From Auricularia sp. M13 (Eukaryota > Basidiomycota > Agaricomycetes > Auriculariales > Auriculariaceae): DNA of 64,000 bases. The notes below the pieces were generated by a model. It saw nothing but the letters and a program-made list of their open reading frames with translations, was not told the origin of the DNA and did no database searches. Below, piece after piece: positions 23,521-35,550 of this stretch. Position numbers and translations under genes: made by a program. The stretch is from assembly GCA_037042915.1 (NCBI GenBank), contig CM073193.1, positions 2,728,001 to 2,792,000 of the forward strand, written 5' to 3'. Each line of letters opens with the position of its first letter. Within the stretch, counting starts at the first letter, position 1.

Positions 23521-24870
23521 CTCGTTGTTTCTCAGTCCCCACCAAAGATGTCAAGTCCTGCCCAATCCAACCGTTCTTGGTGCTGCCTACTGCACTTCTT
23601 GTCGATGCAAATGACGGTTGATTCCATACAGCACCGCGAGGAAGGTGCGTCCCATACCACGCGCAGCTCCAGAGCTGCAATTGCTTCGCCGCGAAGCCTG
23701 CACCACAGATATAACACCATCAACGACTTGAAACTATCCACGACGCTGCTGGCAGCACACAATGCTCATCTACCCATCCCGTCCAGCGAAATGTTGCCCC
23801 AAGGCGACCAGAAACACCAGAGCGGGCAAGTGCCGACAGCCCAGAGTTATAATCTGTCCCAGCTTCGGCTCTGCACAACCCGGCGCTATGGGTTACAATG
23901 GTACCAGGAAGAAGAACGACCGGAAAACTATCCAAGCTCCGCCGCCCTTCTTCGCTAACTACTATGCAGCGCGAGCTTTGCACCCTCAGGTTCTTATAAA
24001 ACCTCATTTATTAAACTGGTTGCCGGCGACGGTTACTCGGGATAACTGCAATTATAACTGCAATGACCACGAACTATCCACGACCGTTCAAGCATCCAGT
24101 TCGCACAACGTTATTCACGCATGATCTGGTGGTCCGAGCGCGCTTCTTGACCAGCAGAACCTATTACCCTTATATTAACCATATGACGAACATTAGGAAT
24201 TCTGGTCTGTGTTCTTAGTCTGCTCTAGGACCGACGGTGGGGTCGCTCTCACTGCCGCTTCTTATATACACAACTGAAACTCTGACCCATGACCGTCCGC
24301 GGCCCAATATTAGGTCCGTCCGTCTCCGGTGTCTTGAAGCTGGTAACTGACGTAAATACCGTTGCCGTAGTGGTGTCCTCAACATATCTGAAAGTCAGGC
24401 CAATACTATTACCATGTACGATTCACCTTGGTTCAAACAATGACCAGTTGCTCAGAACTATTTTCACTGAGGTGATGAGTGTTCACATTGACCCAGTCTC
24501 TACCTCTGCTCTACGCGCCTGAGACAATAGTATTTCCCACCGCCGCCACGCTTGAATAAGCTGTGCTCTGGTTCCCTCATACTCCAACGTAGTCTAATCA
24601 TCGTATTTTCAGCTTTGCCGCTCATTGTGCCGAAGCGTCGCGAGGCTGAGTCTTGTTCAACACAAAGATACTTCGAGGACGACTTCAAGACACTTCCTGG
24701 TTGATGCATGGACTTGAAGCGTAGACTCCGTAGAGTACGTCTATTTGATGCTTATGCTAATGGATACAAACTCTACAATGAGTAGTTTTATTGATTTCGT
24801 TGCTGCAGAAGACTTGTTAGTCTCAAGGTGATGTTTGCTACTGTATGGCGTGTAGACATACTGACATGAT
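23521..24870. other. Intergenic stretch, nothing recognised
   Basis: About 1.3 kb of short frames. An open frame continues from the B2 relic but has no motif beyond it. Confidence 0.4.
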
Positions 24871-25445
24871 TCACTGCTTTCCCAAGCCGAGCTTATCCAT
24901 TGCGCCACCCACTGCCCGCTCTGCCTTGGCTACAAAGACCGTCAGCTGGGCCGTCGTGCAAGCGAGTGACGCCGTACCCTTGATACCAGGCTGGTCGTTG
25001 CGCTCCCTGTCGGCCGTAGCAGTGTTCGATCCGAACATGCTTTCGTCAGTCGCGCCGGATGCGCGCCCGCCATAGGCGCCAGTCGGCTCGCCCGCGACAG
25101 TCGAGCGGCCAGTGACACCATTGTTGGCGTAATTGTCCGACGTGTCGCGGAAGTTGGCTGCGTCGGACGTGCCGGTAGACGTGCCCGAGAAGGCAGGGTC
25201 GGGCACGCTGGGCAGCTCGGTGCGCGGCTGCGCGGACGCGCGCGTGCGGTCAATGTTCGCGTTGGGGTAGCCAGACGAGTCCGCGGGGAAGTGCGCGCGC
25301 GAGGTCACGTCGCCCTCGTTGCCAAAGGACGCGTTGTCCACTGCGCTCGAGCGCTCGGACTGAGGGGCGTAGGTGTTGACTGCCGACAGTCAGCGCCGGC
25401 CAGCGGCAGGAAACACTGAGAACGCTCACAGTTGTTTGTCGACAT
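24871..25445 (-). CDS. Small hydrophilic disordered protein, stress-type
   Basis: Exons 25445-25430, 25379-24978 and 24929-24871 give 158 residues. The sequence is rich in Ser, Thr, Asn, Asp and Gly, lacks hydrophobic segments and cysteine (after correct splicing), and should be disordered. It ends in a short amphipathic segment (KAKAERAVGGAMDKLGLG) resembling the end of fungal stress-induced or CsbD/LEA-like small hydrophilic proteins. The second intron (48 nt) removes a stretch that would otherwise read SLACTTAQLTVF, out of character with the rest. A TATA box lies about 50 nt upstream. Function not known; protection under stress is an inference from composition only. Confidence 0.75.
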
Positions 25446-25491
25446 GATGGTTCAGGTTCAAGTTGGAGAACGGCAGGGGGCGGCGTCGCGG

Positions 25492-25499
25492 TTTATAGA
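25492..25499 (-). promoter_or_regulatory. TATA box of the hydrophilic protein gene
   Basis: On the minus strand the sequence reads CTATAAAC about 50 nt before the ATG at 25445, which fits strong or inducible expression. Confidence 0.55.
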
Positions 25500-27615
25500 G
25501 CCCTGTGGGTCACCTACGTCACCGACGATATGCGTGCTCCAACGCGCAACAGCCAATGCGCCGCCAACGGACTCCGAAGACGCGCGATTCATTTATGCAG
25601 TATGGTCACCATCGAGTACAGGTCCTGAACAGTCAGTTGTCGCGTCGTTCTTGCTCTATATTTTTACAGTAAATGCAGCTGGTTCGCCCATCGAACTGCT
25701 GCAACGAATGGGCTATGAGGTCGACTCCAAACTGTACTCGCACCAGGGAAGCCACATATACTCCAACGTTATATCATATATTGATTGAGGACTATTACCG
25801 CACAGCTGGCAACTATGACGGAGCTTCCCAACTTGGCTGTGCCACGCGAACCACTCAACGAACACGAAAGCTTGCCTCCATTCCTACTCGGGAACGCTCA
25901 ACTCTGAGAGTCCATCCTCATACATCACTGGGAGGGCGCCTGCACGACCCTACGGGGGAGACACAGCCAGAGTTTAATGTAAATTCCGGCCCTTCGCGAG
26001 GTTAGTTCATCCGGGAGTGACAGCTGTCGCCAAAATCACCAAACATACCTGTCCGGTGCGCGAGGCGGCGATTTCACTAGCCTCGCTTCCTGTCGTGCGC
26101 TTGCTGGCAGATAGTACTCCAGTGGGAGGAACTTTACTGCCTTCTGCGAAGAAAATACATCTATTACACAACAGCTGTCACGCCTCATCTATTAAATATG
26201 GAAGGGTGAAATAAACTCATTCAGACGAGCATTTCGAGTCCTTGGAGAATGTAACTCCCCAGAAAATGGTTCACTGCCATTGGTTGGACGGGACATGGAC
26301 TCGGATGTTCCGAGTCTGCTCTTTCCGATACGTCCGCGATGATGCCTGCTGCCTTGACCGACCTCGCGTCCGATTTCACGGCCAAGCTCTGGCATCCGTC
26401 TACCCACGGCGCTCATACCACGTCAGAAATAGCTCCAGAAATCACGATGACTCGAGACATCTGCCTTCCGGCCCCTTCGAAGTTCGCGGCAGTCCAATCT
26501 CTCGACGCACCACTTCTATGCAGTGCGCATGCAAACACCGTCGCACGTGCCCTTCTACCACAGGCAATATGACTCGTATTTTACTCCGGGGTTGCGCGCA
26601 AGGTTGCAGAAACGTTTTTCTGCCGGATAACTGCTCTATCGCGAGTCCATTAACATGTCAATGGTGGACTAGTTTCCTCATAAAATCCGACGACATGCAA
26701 CGACTCTGAAACCATAGCTTCTGTCCACCACATTGGCCGAGATTCGTAGATTCGTCCGCGAGCATGGCTGGTTCCATATGATCGAACGCGTTTCCGGTGC
26801 CGCCGAACAAACTCATGACTGTCAATCCTGGCGAGAGCTCTCTTACGAGAACTCTTTTTGCCGCATTTCACAATGACAATGTGTACGGCTCGCATGTCAA
26901 ATGCTCTCAACTACGCCGCCTGCTCCAGGCCTCCTCCCATTCCGATAAATCGTCGTCCTCTTATCCCTTCTGCCGCGCAGGCCTGCGCGGTCAATAGGTT
27001 TCCGGAAGTCTGTGGAAGCCGTGGTGCTAATGTTTGGTCCTTCAGGTCAGGACCGTCAGGTGGCATGTTGCGCAAGGCCCGCAGGGTTTTCGGGCTCTGC
27101 TTATCGATGGGCTTTGTCTCTGCTTCGAAATTTCCCCACGGTCTGGCAGTGCGCGGCCATTCCAACGACATTTTGGCACCCCCGGACTTGCCTACTTGTG
27201 GTACTATAGCGATGGCTACCGTTGACCTGAACGCCTCTGACAACGCTGTGGTACATTGGCCAGCCCGACTAGAGGTCCTGCTTTCATCTAGGCGTGCGAT
27301 TGTTACTCCAGGCTGTGCGGAAGACTCCTCCCGGGAGATGCATCATCGCATGTGACACTTCATCGATTTCCCAGGGTGGTGTAGCCACGATTTTGTACCA
27401 ATACGGCTGCCATCGATAACAGGCTCGTCCCACGGATTGTTCTAGCTCATGGGGTGCTCATCTCGAGTGCAGCATAACGGATCGACTCATGGGTCATTGA
27501 CCTGACTTCGGACACGAAGGTAGCATTGGAAAGTACATTGGCGCGGACTACAACAGGTTATGACGACAGGTTCAAAGCTAATAAGCGACACATTCTTCAG
27601 GTGGGTGCCACGATA
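25500..27615. other. Long intergenic stretch, no supported gene
   Basis: More than 2 kb with only short, motif-free frames. I found no transposon ends or RNA gene. Confidence 0.4.
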
Positions 27616-27889
27616 CTAGAACATGGTCAGCTCGCATCGTAAACGTTCGAAGACTGGAACGTACTGCGGTGGGGCAGGGTCGAGATTCACCAGCGGAAGG
27701 CGCACTTTCACGCCGCTGGCAAACTGGAGCATGAATTCGGCACCAAGAGGCTGTAGCAGACGTCTTTAGTGGCTATGTAGATGACATGAGGAGGTTACCC
27801 ACGCCTGGAGCTGATTCATTGGGGATATGCTTGCCGTATTTGCCTTGGTAGGCAGCAGGTCCAACTCTCACGAAGTAGAACAAGGCCAT
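27616..27889 (-). CDS. Possible small membrane protein or 5'-truncated gene
   Basis: Two exons (27889-27803, 27750-27616; donor GTGGGT, phase 0) would encode 73 residues. The open frame extends upstream of this Met without a new ATG and reads VATFIPYPAATILYSILMA, so the true start may lie in an earlier exon. That exon would have to overlap the promoter of kinase-like copy C at 28056. The first part is hydrophobic; the second exon reads FASGVKVRLPLVNLDPAPP. A TATATAA-like box (27965-27972, minus) is present. I do not recognise the family. It may be a gene cut off by the duplication that brought copy C. Confidence 0.32.
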
Positions 27890-28055
27890 GAGTATGGAAT
27901 AGAGGATCGTTGCAGCGGGATATGGGATGAAGGTTGCAACTGGCTGAGCCGGAGTTCCCTCATGGTTTATATGCCCTCTCCGTTAGTTTGTGCGCATTTG
28001 GTTCAATGACGCCGGATCCGACCGATTGTTGACCTGTGGTTGTCACGCTTCAGCG

Positions 28056-29355
28056 ATGACTCAATTTCCTCGCTCGCTCAAAGATCTGTGCGATGCTATT
28101 CAGACCACCAGCGATTACCGGTCTATATGGACGCCGCTCGAACAGTTTTTCGCGTCGCATGGATTCACATTGTGGTTGAATGCGCCGGACGGATGTGGGC
28201 AGATGGTTCCGCCTGACAACCGTTCGAGAGCGCCGGATGGCTTCAGCTATCGCTGGCCGGACGAGGTGGACATGTTCTATCACTTTGTAATGACGGTAAG
28301 CTGTCGAGCTACCTACGAGACGAGTCAGGGTCTGAATATATACCCACAGAAATCAACATTGTGTCCAGCTCGCTCCCTGGATGGGAGGGACGTAGTCATC
28401 CGCGTTGTTTCGATTGGGAAGGAAGGAAGCAACCAATTGCAAGCCTTGAAACGACTTGCCACCGGAAACATTGCGTCTGTCATCGGCAACCACGCGGCAC
28501 CTGTACTGCAATGGCTGCACAGGGATGACATTACGTTCGCTGTGCTACCATACTTGTCTCACGGCGACCCTACGTTGATGTATCTTTACGAAAACACCCA
28601 GGATCTCCTGAATCATTTGCTGCAAATGGTGGAGGTTAGTCCGTTTCGCTGCCAAACTTTCGACTTTCTCACGGATTTTAGGCTGTAGAATTTTGTCACG
28701 CGAGACTCGTGGCTCATAGGGTAGGCTGTTGGCCTCTTAGGCTTTCTCTTTGCTGAAAATTGCAGGATCTCTGCCAAGAAAACTTTCTCTGCAATTTCTA
28801 CGGTGCTGCTGGTGTCGACGTAAACTACAATACGCAAGCTCGAGGGCGTCTAGTCCGCCCATTGCGCGCGCTCTTTCCCTTCAAGGTCTATCTCATCGAT
28901 TTTGATCGGGCCGTCTGCTTCGATGAGGGCTCCGACCCCCAGTCGCACCTTGTGACAGGTCTACCAATCCAATCTTTCGATCACGATGAAGTGCAGTGGG
29001 CCCGACCCGTCGCGCCGGAGGTGACCTCAGACAAGCCGCACAACCCCTTCATGACCGACGTCTGGCAGCTGGGAACATATTGGGCCGAGGTGGAGGAGGT
29101 AAGATCATGTCAGGTCAACGTCAGCGTCTAGGACTGACGCAAAGTCGCCAGGAGAATCGCATGCACGAGTCACTCCAAGCATTGATCGCTCGCATGACTG
29201 CGACCTCGCCTGAGGATCGTCCGACTGCGAGAGAAGTAATGCTGAATCTGCGCGGCATCCTGTCTCAACTCAGCCTGGAGGAACTGAGATCACCTGTGTG
29301 GAAGGATCCCTCTCTTCAGAATAACCAACCCCCCAAGAGCAGTATTCCAGTGTGA
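28056..29355 (+). CDS. Kinase-like protein, family copy C (probable pseudokinase)
   Basis: Exons 28056-28295, 28350-28634, 28682-28720, 28766-29098 and 29152-29355, all phase 0, 366 residues, no internal stop. MTQFPRSLKDLCD opens the protein. RAPDGFSYRWPDEVD comes before the kinase-like part. DVVIRVVSIG has Arg for the VAIK Lys. AVEFCHARLVAHR joins DLCQENFLCNF to form HRDxxxxN. YLIDFD stands where DFG should be. VAPEV and DVWQLG follow. The last exon (RMTATSPEDRPTAREVML, then SQLSLEELRSPVW) resembles subdomain XI. Closest in its tail to copies A and B2. No signal peptide or membrane segment; cytosolic or nuclear. Confidence 0.86.
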
Positions 29356-29484
29356 CGGTTTTGCATGCACCATGGCGGGTCTGGTAGTCTAACGCGATCG
29401 TGATGAATCCTGTGTACAATAGCCACTGCAGCTGCAATTGAGATGCGACGCTTCCTGCGAAACCATCAAGAGTCAAAGAGGGCA

Positions 29485-31198
29485 TCATCTCTTCTTGCTT
29501 CGTTTACCAGGACTCTCCCCAGGAGCAGCGCGAATCGCACGCAACACGCTGTCGTCAATATTCTCCAGGGACACCGCCGGTGCATCTTGCTTGACCCTAG
29601 TCCTCGGTTTCAAGTTCCTCGCAGCGCCCTCCGGGTCATGCTCAGCGCCCTCAGCAGTAGCAGGAGCCCTTTTCTTCTTGCTCCCAGCGGCAAACAGCTC
29701 GTCGATCTCGTCTTCGTGCCGTTTCCGCTTCTTCTTCTCCTTTTTTCCTTTTCCGCGGCAGGCGGAGCAGCTACTGGAGGAGGGGCAGTAGCCGGAGCTG
29801 GAGCTGGAGGTGGAGCGGCCTTTTGCGCCTGCGCGCGTCGCCAGTCCTCCGGCCGGTGGACGAGCAGCGGCAGGTTGACCGCGCGCGCGAAGAACCGCCC
29901 GAAATGCGAGCCGGTGAGGAACGCCTCGTGCGGCAGCAGGCTCCGCGCGACCTTCTCCTACACACAGTCATCAGCAGATGAGGGGAGAGCGGAAGGGAAA
30001 GCGGAAATCTCGTACTTTGAGGTAAGTGTCGGCCGGGGCCCACGCGCGCTCGGCGACGCGTGAGCCGATGCGGTCGTCCGCGAGCTGGTGGAAGTGCCCG
30101 ATGTACTGCCCAACGAGCTTCTTGCGTGTGCGCGGCGCGACGGACGGCGAGAACGCCTCGTCGAGCACGCGCGAGCTCATCGGGTGGTGCGCCAGCTCCA
30201 GCAGCTCTTCGGGGGCCATTGACAGGAGACTACAGTCGAAATCGATGTGAGCAGAGCTTCAGTCACATGGGAGGCAAACGGCGGCCTGACCTGTCCACGA
30301 CGAGCGCCTGGTGCGGTTCCGCGAGATGCAAGAGCGACTGGAGGAGGAGTGCGCCCTGTATTCGCGGTTCGAGAGGATTCGAGTCCTGTCTTCGTCTCTT
30401 CGCGGGACGCTCGTCTGTCGCGTCATCGCCAGCGTGCTGCAATTTGGCAGAAGTTCCTGTGTGGCAAATGTGCAAATGTCAGGAAGTAGACTTGGTGCTG
30501 AGGTGCAGACGGACCTTGCATGCGTCGAGAACGAGCGTGGTCAGCGTTCGCAGGGAGCCGCTCTGGGCGTGTGGCTGGGAAGGATGCCGCGGGTCTCACG
30601 CGATATGGTGTGCCCTGCAATCGAAAAGATGGTCTGGCATACATGCGAGCCAAAGCGGTGCGAGACAAGCTGCTCAAAGCTGCAAGGTCATGAGCACACT
30701 GTGGGACGGCACGGAACTGGTTACGCACGAGCCGCTCAGTCGGTCGACAAAGACGCGTTTAAGGAAGTCGTCCATCGAATGCAGCATGCGCTCAACAATG
30801 CCAGCGCAGTCAGGGTCGGTCGCGAGCTGGAGTTCCTTTCCAGACATCTCGCTCAGCGCAGCGACCAGAAAATTGCGACGGTCTGCGCAGGGCAGCATAT
30901 GAGCGCCAGCCACGCGATCTTTGCATATGTACGCGCCTTCCTTGGGGTCGACGCCCTCCTGGATCTCGCCGTAGTCGTCTTGCCATTCCTTGAGCTGGGC
31001 ATCGACGCTGCGGAAGTACGCCTTCACATCGGGATCGACAAGGCCGAACGGCGCGTCCGGCGCACGGTCGTCCTGCAGCGCTGCGTCGTCCGGCGCTGCT
31101 GCTGCAGGCTCTTCATAGTATTCCGGCTCTGGCTCTGGCTGCTGCTCAGCCTTTTGTGGCTTGTGCTTTTTGCCGCGCTTTCGATTTTCCCGCGGCAT
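29485..31198 (-). CDS. NOP9: Nop9-like Pumilio-repeat nucleolar protein (shortened, frame breaks)
   Basis: Nop9 binds pre-rRNA and is needed for the small ribosomal subunit. Exons 31198-30729, 30679-30515, 30436-30291, 30229-30016 and 29957-29485 carry Nop9 sequence in order: basic N-terminus [13 protein letters not shown], a PDVKAYFRS block, [92 protein letters not shown] and a basic tail. Two things are odd. The frame shifts near 30570-30590 and at a run of six T at 29741-29746, each cured by one base. The central repeats seem to be missing, leaving about 490 residues where I would expect about 700. Confidence 0.8.
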
Positions 31199-31310
31199 GA
31201 CGGGAAAGGCAAGAGAGGAGCACGGACTTTACACCGCGTTACGGCCGCGTGTTTATGTATCGCACTGTACGCAATTATTCGGTCAGAACCGACGTTGCCT
31301 GAGCTGATGC

Positions 31311-32248
31311 ATGTGGCCCAGAATTACCGATGATGAGCAAGACTGGGTCCTCCAATCCGAAGAAATGCAAGAAGGACCAGCTGACCAAGCAGACAGGTGC
31401 GTCCACGAGCCTAGCCCGCATTCATGACGCGAACTGACTGCTAATGACAGCAATGGCGAGAATTCCGGAATAGAGCGAGATGGAGAAGCAGTTGATGAGG
31501 AAGCGCTGCTTGACCGGTAAGCCATTTCGTGCAAGAGTCCTTCAGATTCAATATCTGAGCACCGAGTCAGACATCAAGGGCGGTTCTTCGTTGCCGACGA
31601 CGAGCAAGGAGACGCCTATCGTGAAAGTGACCACGATCTCGTGTTATATTGTCCGTCTGCTTCGAGCCCAGTCCCAGAGTAAGCAGAATAATGCACCGCT
31701 TTGTCGACGCTGCAACTGATACGGCAGGAGCCCATCGGCCACTCCGATACGCAACTGTCCGGCCTTCACCTCGCTCTTCTCGAATATCCGAGTAGACAAC
31801 ATGGTCTCTGGTGACACTGGAAGCAGGACTCGAGAACAACGACCCTGCGGACGTGTTTGACAACAGCCCAAAGCCATCGGACGAGACAGCTCTGCCGGAA
31901 ATCGTGCCAATGATCGAGCTGAGCAACGTTATCTCGGGCGATATCCTGGATATATGTGATCGCGGATCTACCGCAGAGACGACGACGGCCAGCACGCTGG
32001 ACGCGGACACCAACGCAGAGAATGAAGGGCCTGTGTTTGAGAAAACCGTTTCCGCTGGCACAAATGAGGGCGAGTTGCAGCAAGAGGACGCCATGGACGT
32101 CGACATAGACGACCTAATTGAGGCCAAGCTGAGGAGCAACGAAGAGGACGACTCGGAGCAGGAAGAAGAAAGCGTTGAAGTCATCCTGGAGGACTATGAT
32201 TTTGTCGATGTCGACAGCGAGCTCGAGGAAGGCGAGATCCGAGAGTGA
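31311..32248 (+). CDS. Acidic protein of unknown function
   Basis: The start at 31311 reads MWPRITDDEQDWVLQSEEMQ. Exon 1 (31311-31396) joins exon 2 (31451-31516), which reads NGENSGIERDGEAVDEEALL, and exon 3 from 31571 (HQGRFFVADDEQGDAYRESD). The last exon (from about 31798 to the TGA at 32246) is very acidic and ends in SELEEGEIRE. How exon 3 joins the last exon is unresolved; a TAG at 31795 sits exactly at a possible acceptor. The acidic composition and lack of membrane segments suggest a nuclear or chromatin-linked protein, but I recognise no domain. Head to head with Nop9 (112 nt between starts). Confidence 0.6.
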
Positions 32249-32550
32249 AAAGAAGAGCATAAGAGAGAGAGAGCAGGCGCTGGATGCCCCGAGTCTTTGC
32301 ATGTTAGATTGTTAGCCCGAAGGATGAACAGAAGCAAAATAGCAGCGGTTGCTAACAGTTAGCGTTTGCATGCCGATCGAAAGATTGCGAGACGCTCACG
32401 CAGGCAAGCTCTGCTGCTGAGCGCTGTCTCCAATGACTGATCAGTGAACAGCCCCGCGTAATGATATGTGTATCCTACACCTCCGCTCGCGTACTGTCCA
32501 CCATTCCATCTATGCGCGTGAACGATTTTCACCTACCAGAGCGGCCGTAA
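32249..32550. other. Convergent 3' spacer
   Basis: About 300 nt between the ends of the acidic protein gene and the Per1 gene. A short GA-rich run at 32260-32275; no gene. Confidence 0.5.
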
Positions 32551-33682
32551 TCAAGGTACGATCCTGTCACGTTCCCATCCCCATGCAGAGTCTTGAGCGT
32601 CCTGTATCAAGAACCCGTACCAATACACCACAATAGGCGCGGTAGCCAAGTGCCAGAGGGCATGAGCATCCAGCACCCGACGCCACGGCGGAAAATCCAG
32701 CAGCTCCAGGCTCATGGCGAGCATGGTCAGGGTTACGGCGATGAGCGGCTTGCTGGCATATGGTGGGCGATACTCGCGCGTACGTGCGGGAAAGAGACGC
32801 AGGGTGGGGAATGGTGGCGAGGAGTTGTATAGCAGCCAGACGACGTTGTGCAGCATCCCGATCGCGACTGAGGCGCGCATATTGTACCCATAGTCAAAAC
32901 GCGGTGCGGTGGAAAGATATAGGATGTGCAGGGAGTAGAGGACGCCGCATAGCAGAGCGAGCAGGACGAGCGGGCGGGTGCGATCGTTTCGGTGTTGCAC
33001 GTAGCCCGATGTCATCCGTGTCCGCGAGACGGGAGGATAGAGGCCGAAGACACGTACACAGGCCATGAAGAAGCCGTACATAATACTCGCAGCCGCCGAG
33101 AAATAATCCAGTCGTTCCGTCCATGGCTTGTCTGTTGCATTGTGTGAGCAACCAGCCAGACAACGAATCTGGAGCATGCATACCACGCGTATGAAATATG
33201 GCACTCCATATCCACGCGTTTAGTCCGACATAGGCAAACATGAGCAGGAACGGACGCATGGGATGGCCGTGGGCTACCTCCCGCCGCACGCGTCGCAGCC
33301 CGTACGCGTGACCAGCAAGATTCAGCAAGGAAAATACTACAGACGCCGGTTCCTGCGCGCCCAGGTAGCGCCAGAATGGCCATTTGCCGTAGTACTGGTG
33401 TATTCGCGTGTCTTTCGAGTTGGGTGCCAGCGCAGCGTCCGTGAGCGCATGCATGCAGGTGTATTTGCAGTCATCTTCGCACGACCATTTCGTAAGACGC
33501 AGCGCGAACGACTGGCGGGGGCGTGCCCACGGCGTCGGACACGAGGTCGCGGTGCAATGCGACAGACAGTGCTGGAAGCCCGGAATCCGGTCGCCAGAGG
33601 AGGCCAATGCACATGGCGCAGAGAATAGCACGGCTAGAGTGAGGCCGGCACTGGCACGCATCGCAGCGGGCGCAGTGAACAC
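32551..33682 (-). CDS. PER1: Per1-like GPI-anchor remodelling enzyme
   Basis: Per1/PGAP3 proteins remove the sn-2 fatty acid of GPI anchors in the ER. Exons 33682-33184 and 33131-32551 give 359 residues. A signal peptide (LTLAVLFSAPCALA) is followed by the Cys-rich lumenal part (FQHCLSHC, then TKWSCEDDCKYTCMHALTD). Then come the family block QYYGKWPFWRYLGAQEPASV, seven or so membrane helices, the AIFHTRDKPWTERLDYFSA motif with conserved His and Asp, and a final HALWHLATAP motif. All CREST-superfamily catalytic-type residues look present. The start could also be the second Met at 33661. Its start faces the m6A methyltransferase gene, only 44 nt away. Confidence 0.94.
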
Positions 33683-33726
33683 CCAGTTCGGCTGTTTCCA
33701 TTGCGCATCGCTCAGCGTCCACTGCC

Positions 33727-35550
33727 ATGTCCGACACCGCGTTCGTCGAGCTCGTGAGCGCCCAGCTGCGCGCGTACCTAATTTCTGGCGACGCCCAGCT
33801 GCCTATCAAGTCCTTTGACCTCCTGCGCACGCTCATCCAGCGCCAGAGCAGCCGCGGCCATGCCTCGCCCGATGCTGACCGACGGCGAGCGCGGCTGCGG
33901 CTTACGGACCTCCAGAAGCTTGAAGCCGCGCTAGATAGTTTGTCGGACGACTGGGAGTACGGTCACCTTGAGGTCGCCCACGACGTGCACGGCATTGTCC
34001 TCGTCGACGCCCAGGTGCTGGCTGGTGGCGCATCAAGGAAGCGCAAACGCGACGAGCCCGAGGACCAGATCGATTCTGTGGCCATACCGAATGCCTTTAC
34101 ACCCGCGCTGAAGAACGGCAATGGCCTTAGGGAGGTCTATGCGCTCCTCCAGCACGGCTCGGCCAAGCGCAAGCTCATTGCGGAGCAGGTGCGCAAACTG
34201 TCGTTCTTGACGTCTCAACTGACTCTTGCTAACAGTTCGCCTCGCCTGATCCTACGTACGCGTTCGAGCCCATCTGCCCCCACATCACCAAGGAAGAATG
34301 CGCCGCTACGGACGCCTCGAACCAGTACTGCGAGAAGGTCCACTTCCGGCCACTCATCCGGCCGCACACGGACGCCGCTCTGGGGCACTGCTCCTACCTC
34401 AACACGTGTTACTCCGAACCCACATATGCCATGTCGCCCAGTGTACACGTGAGTGCCATGAGCACCAGCGGCGGCAAGACGCTTCCCAGTGGTCTCGGTG
34501 CTGGTGGCCGCGGCAAGGAGAAAGCGCCCTGTCGATACCTGCATTTTGAGGTCGACTATGACCCTCAACAGGATGGGCCTGCGAGGAGACCCGCTGCCAA
34601 GAAGGAAGAGCATAGGCTGGAGCTTGGACTGGGCCCCGATCGTGGGCTCAAAGACCCAGTACGTCGTCGAAGAACGTTGGTTTTCCGGGATCGAACTCAT
34701 TGCCTGCGCAGCTACCACCACAATGGATCAATTGTGACATCCGCAGGTTCGACTACAGCGTCCTGGGCAAGTTTCACTGCATCATGGCCGACCCACCATG
34801 GGATATCCATATGAGTGTGCGTTCGATGGAATGTGTTCCTTCGCCGCCAATGAACTGAACTCTAACAATAGCTTCCCTATGGCACCATGACGGACGATGA
34901 GATGCGTAGCATGCCAATTGCATCACTTCAAGACGAAGGCCTTCTCTTCTTGTGGGTCACGGGCCGCGCGATGGAAGTCGGGCGTGAATGCCTACGCGTG
35001 TGGGGCTACACTCGCGTGGACGAGGTGATATGGCTCAAGACGAACCAGCTGCAGCGCGTCATCAGGACCGGCCGCACGGGGCACTGGCTCAAGTACGCTC
35101 TTTACCTTGCGCTCCTCGGAGTGACGGAAGTATTAACGCAGGCCCGGACGCAGTCACACGAAGGAGCACATGCTCGTCGCCGTCAAGACACACTATGACG
35201 CGCAGGGGAACCTCAAGTGGCCCAGCTGGTGCAACCGCGGCGTCGACACGGACGTGATCGTCAGCGAGGTGCGCGAGACGAGCCGCAAGCCGGACGAGGT
35301 CTATGGCTTGATCGAGCGTATGTGCCCTGGAGGGCGTAAGATAGGTTCGTGAACTTCGGTCATGGCTACCTCAGGCTGAACTTTCGCAGAGATATTTGGG
35401 AGGAAGCACAATGCACGACCAGGGTACGCGTCAGTGTGTTTCCTGAAGCGCCTGACTGACGGCTACTTCAGCTGGCTCACTCTTGGAAACCAACTTGGCG
35501 GGGATCAAATACACGAGCCGGACCTGGCCCAGCGTATCGTAGCGCGGTGA
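33727..35550 (+). CDS. IME4: m6A mRNA methyltransferase, METTL3/Ime4 type
   Basis: Methylates adenosine in mRNA with SAM; in yeast Ime4 drives entry into meiosis. Exon 1 is 33727-34188; the last exon ends at TGA 35548. The N-terminal region has a basic patch [11 protein letters not shown]. Two CCCH-type zinc fingers follow (CPHITKEEC with YCEKVHF, then GHCSYLNTC) and a later CRYLHFEVD element. The catalytic domain has [25 protein letters not shown] with the DPPW catalytic motif, [35 protein letters not shown] after splicing, [16 protein letters not shown] and [18 protein letters not shown]. All are characteristic of METTL3 rather than METTL14. It looks intact. Confidence 0.94.

Noticed and set aside
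31567-32184. 205-residue Ser-rich frame on the minus strand
   Set aside because: Antisense shadow of the acidic protein gene (Asp/Glu codons read backwards give Ser).
34431-34560. Intron from GTGAGTGCC after the second zinc finger of the m6A methyltransferase
   Set aside because: The frame stays open and continues into the conserved CRYLHF block, so I left this stretch as exon.
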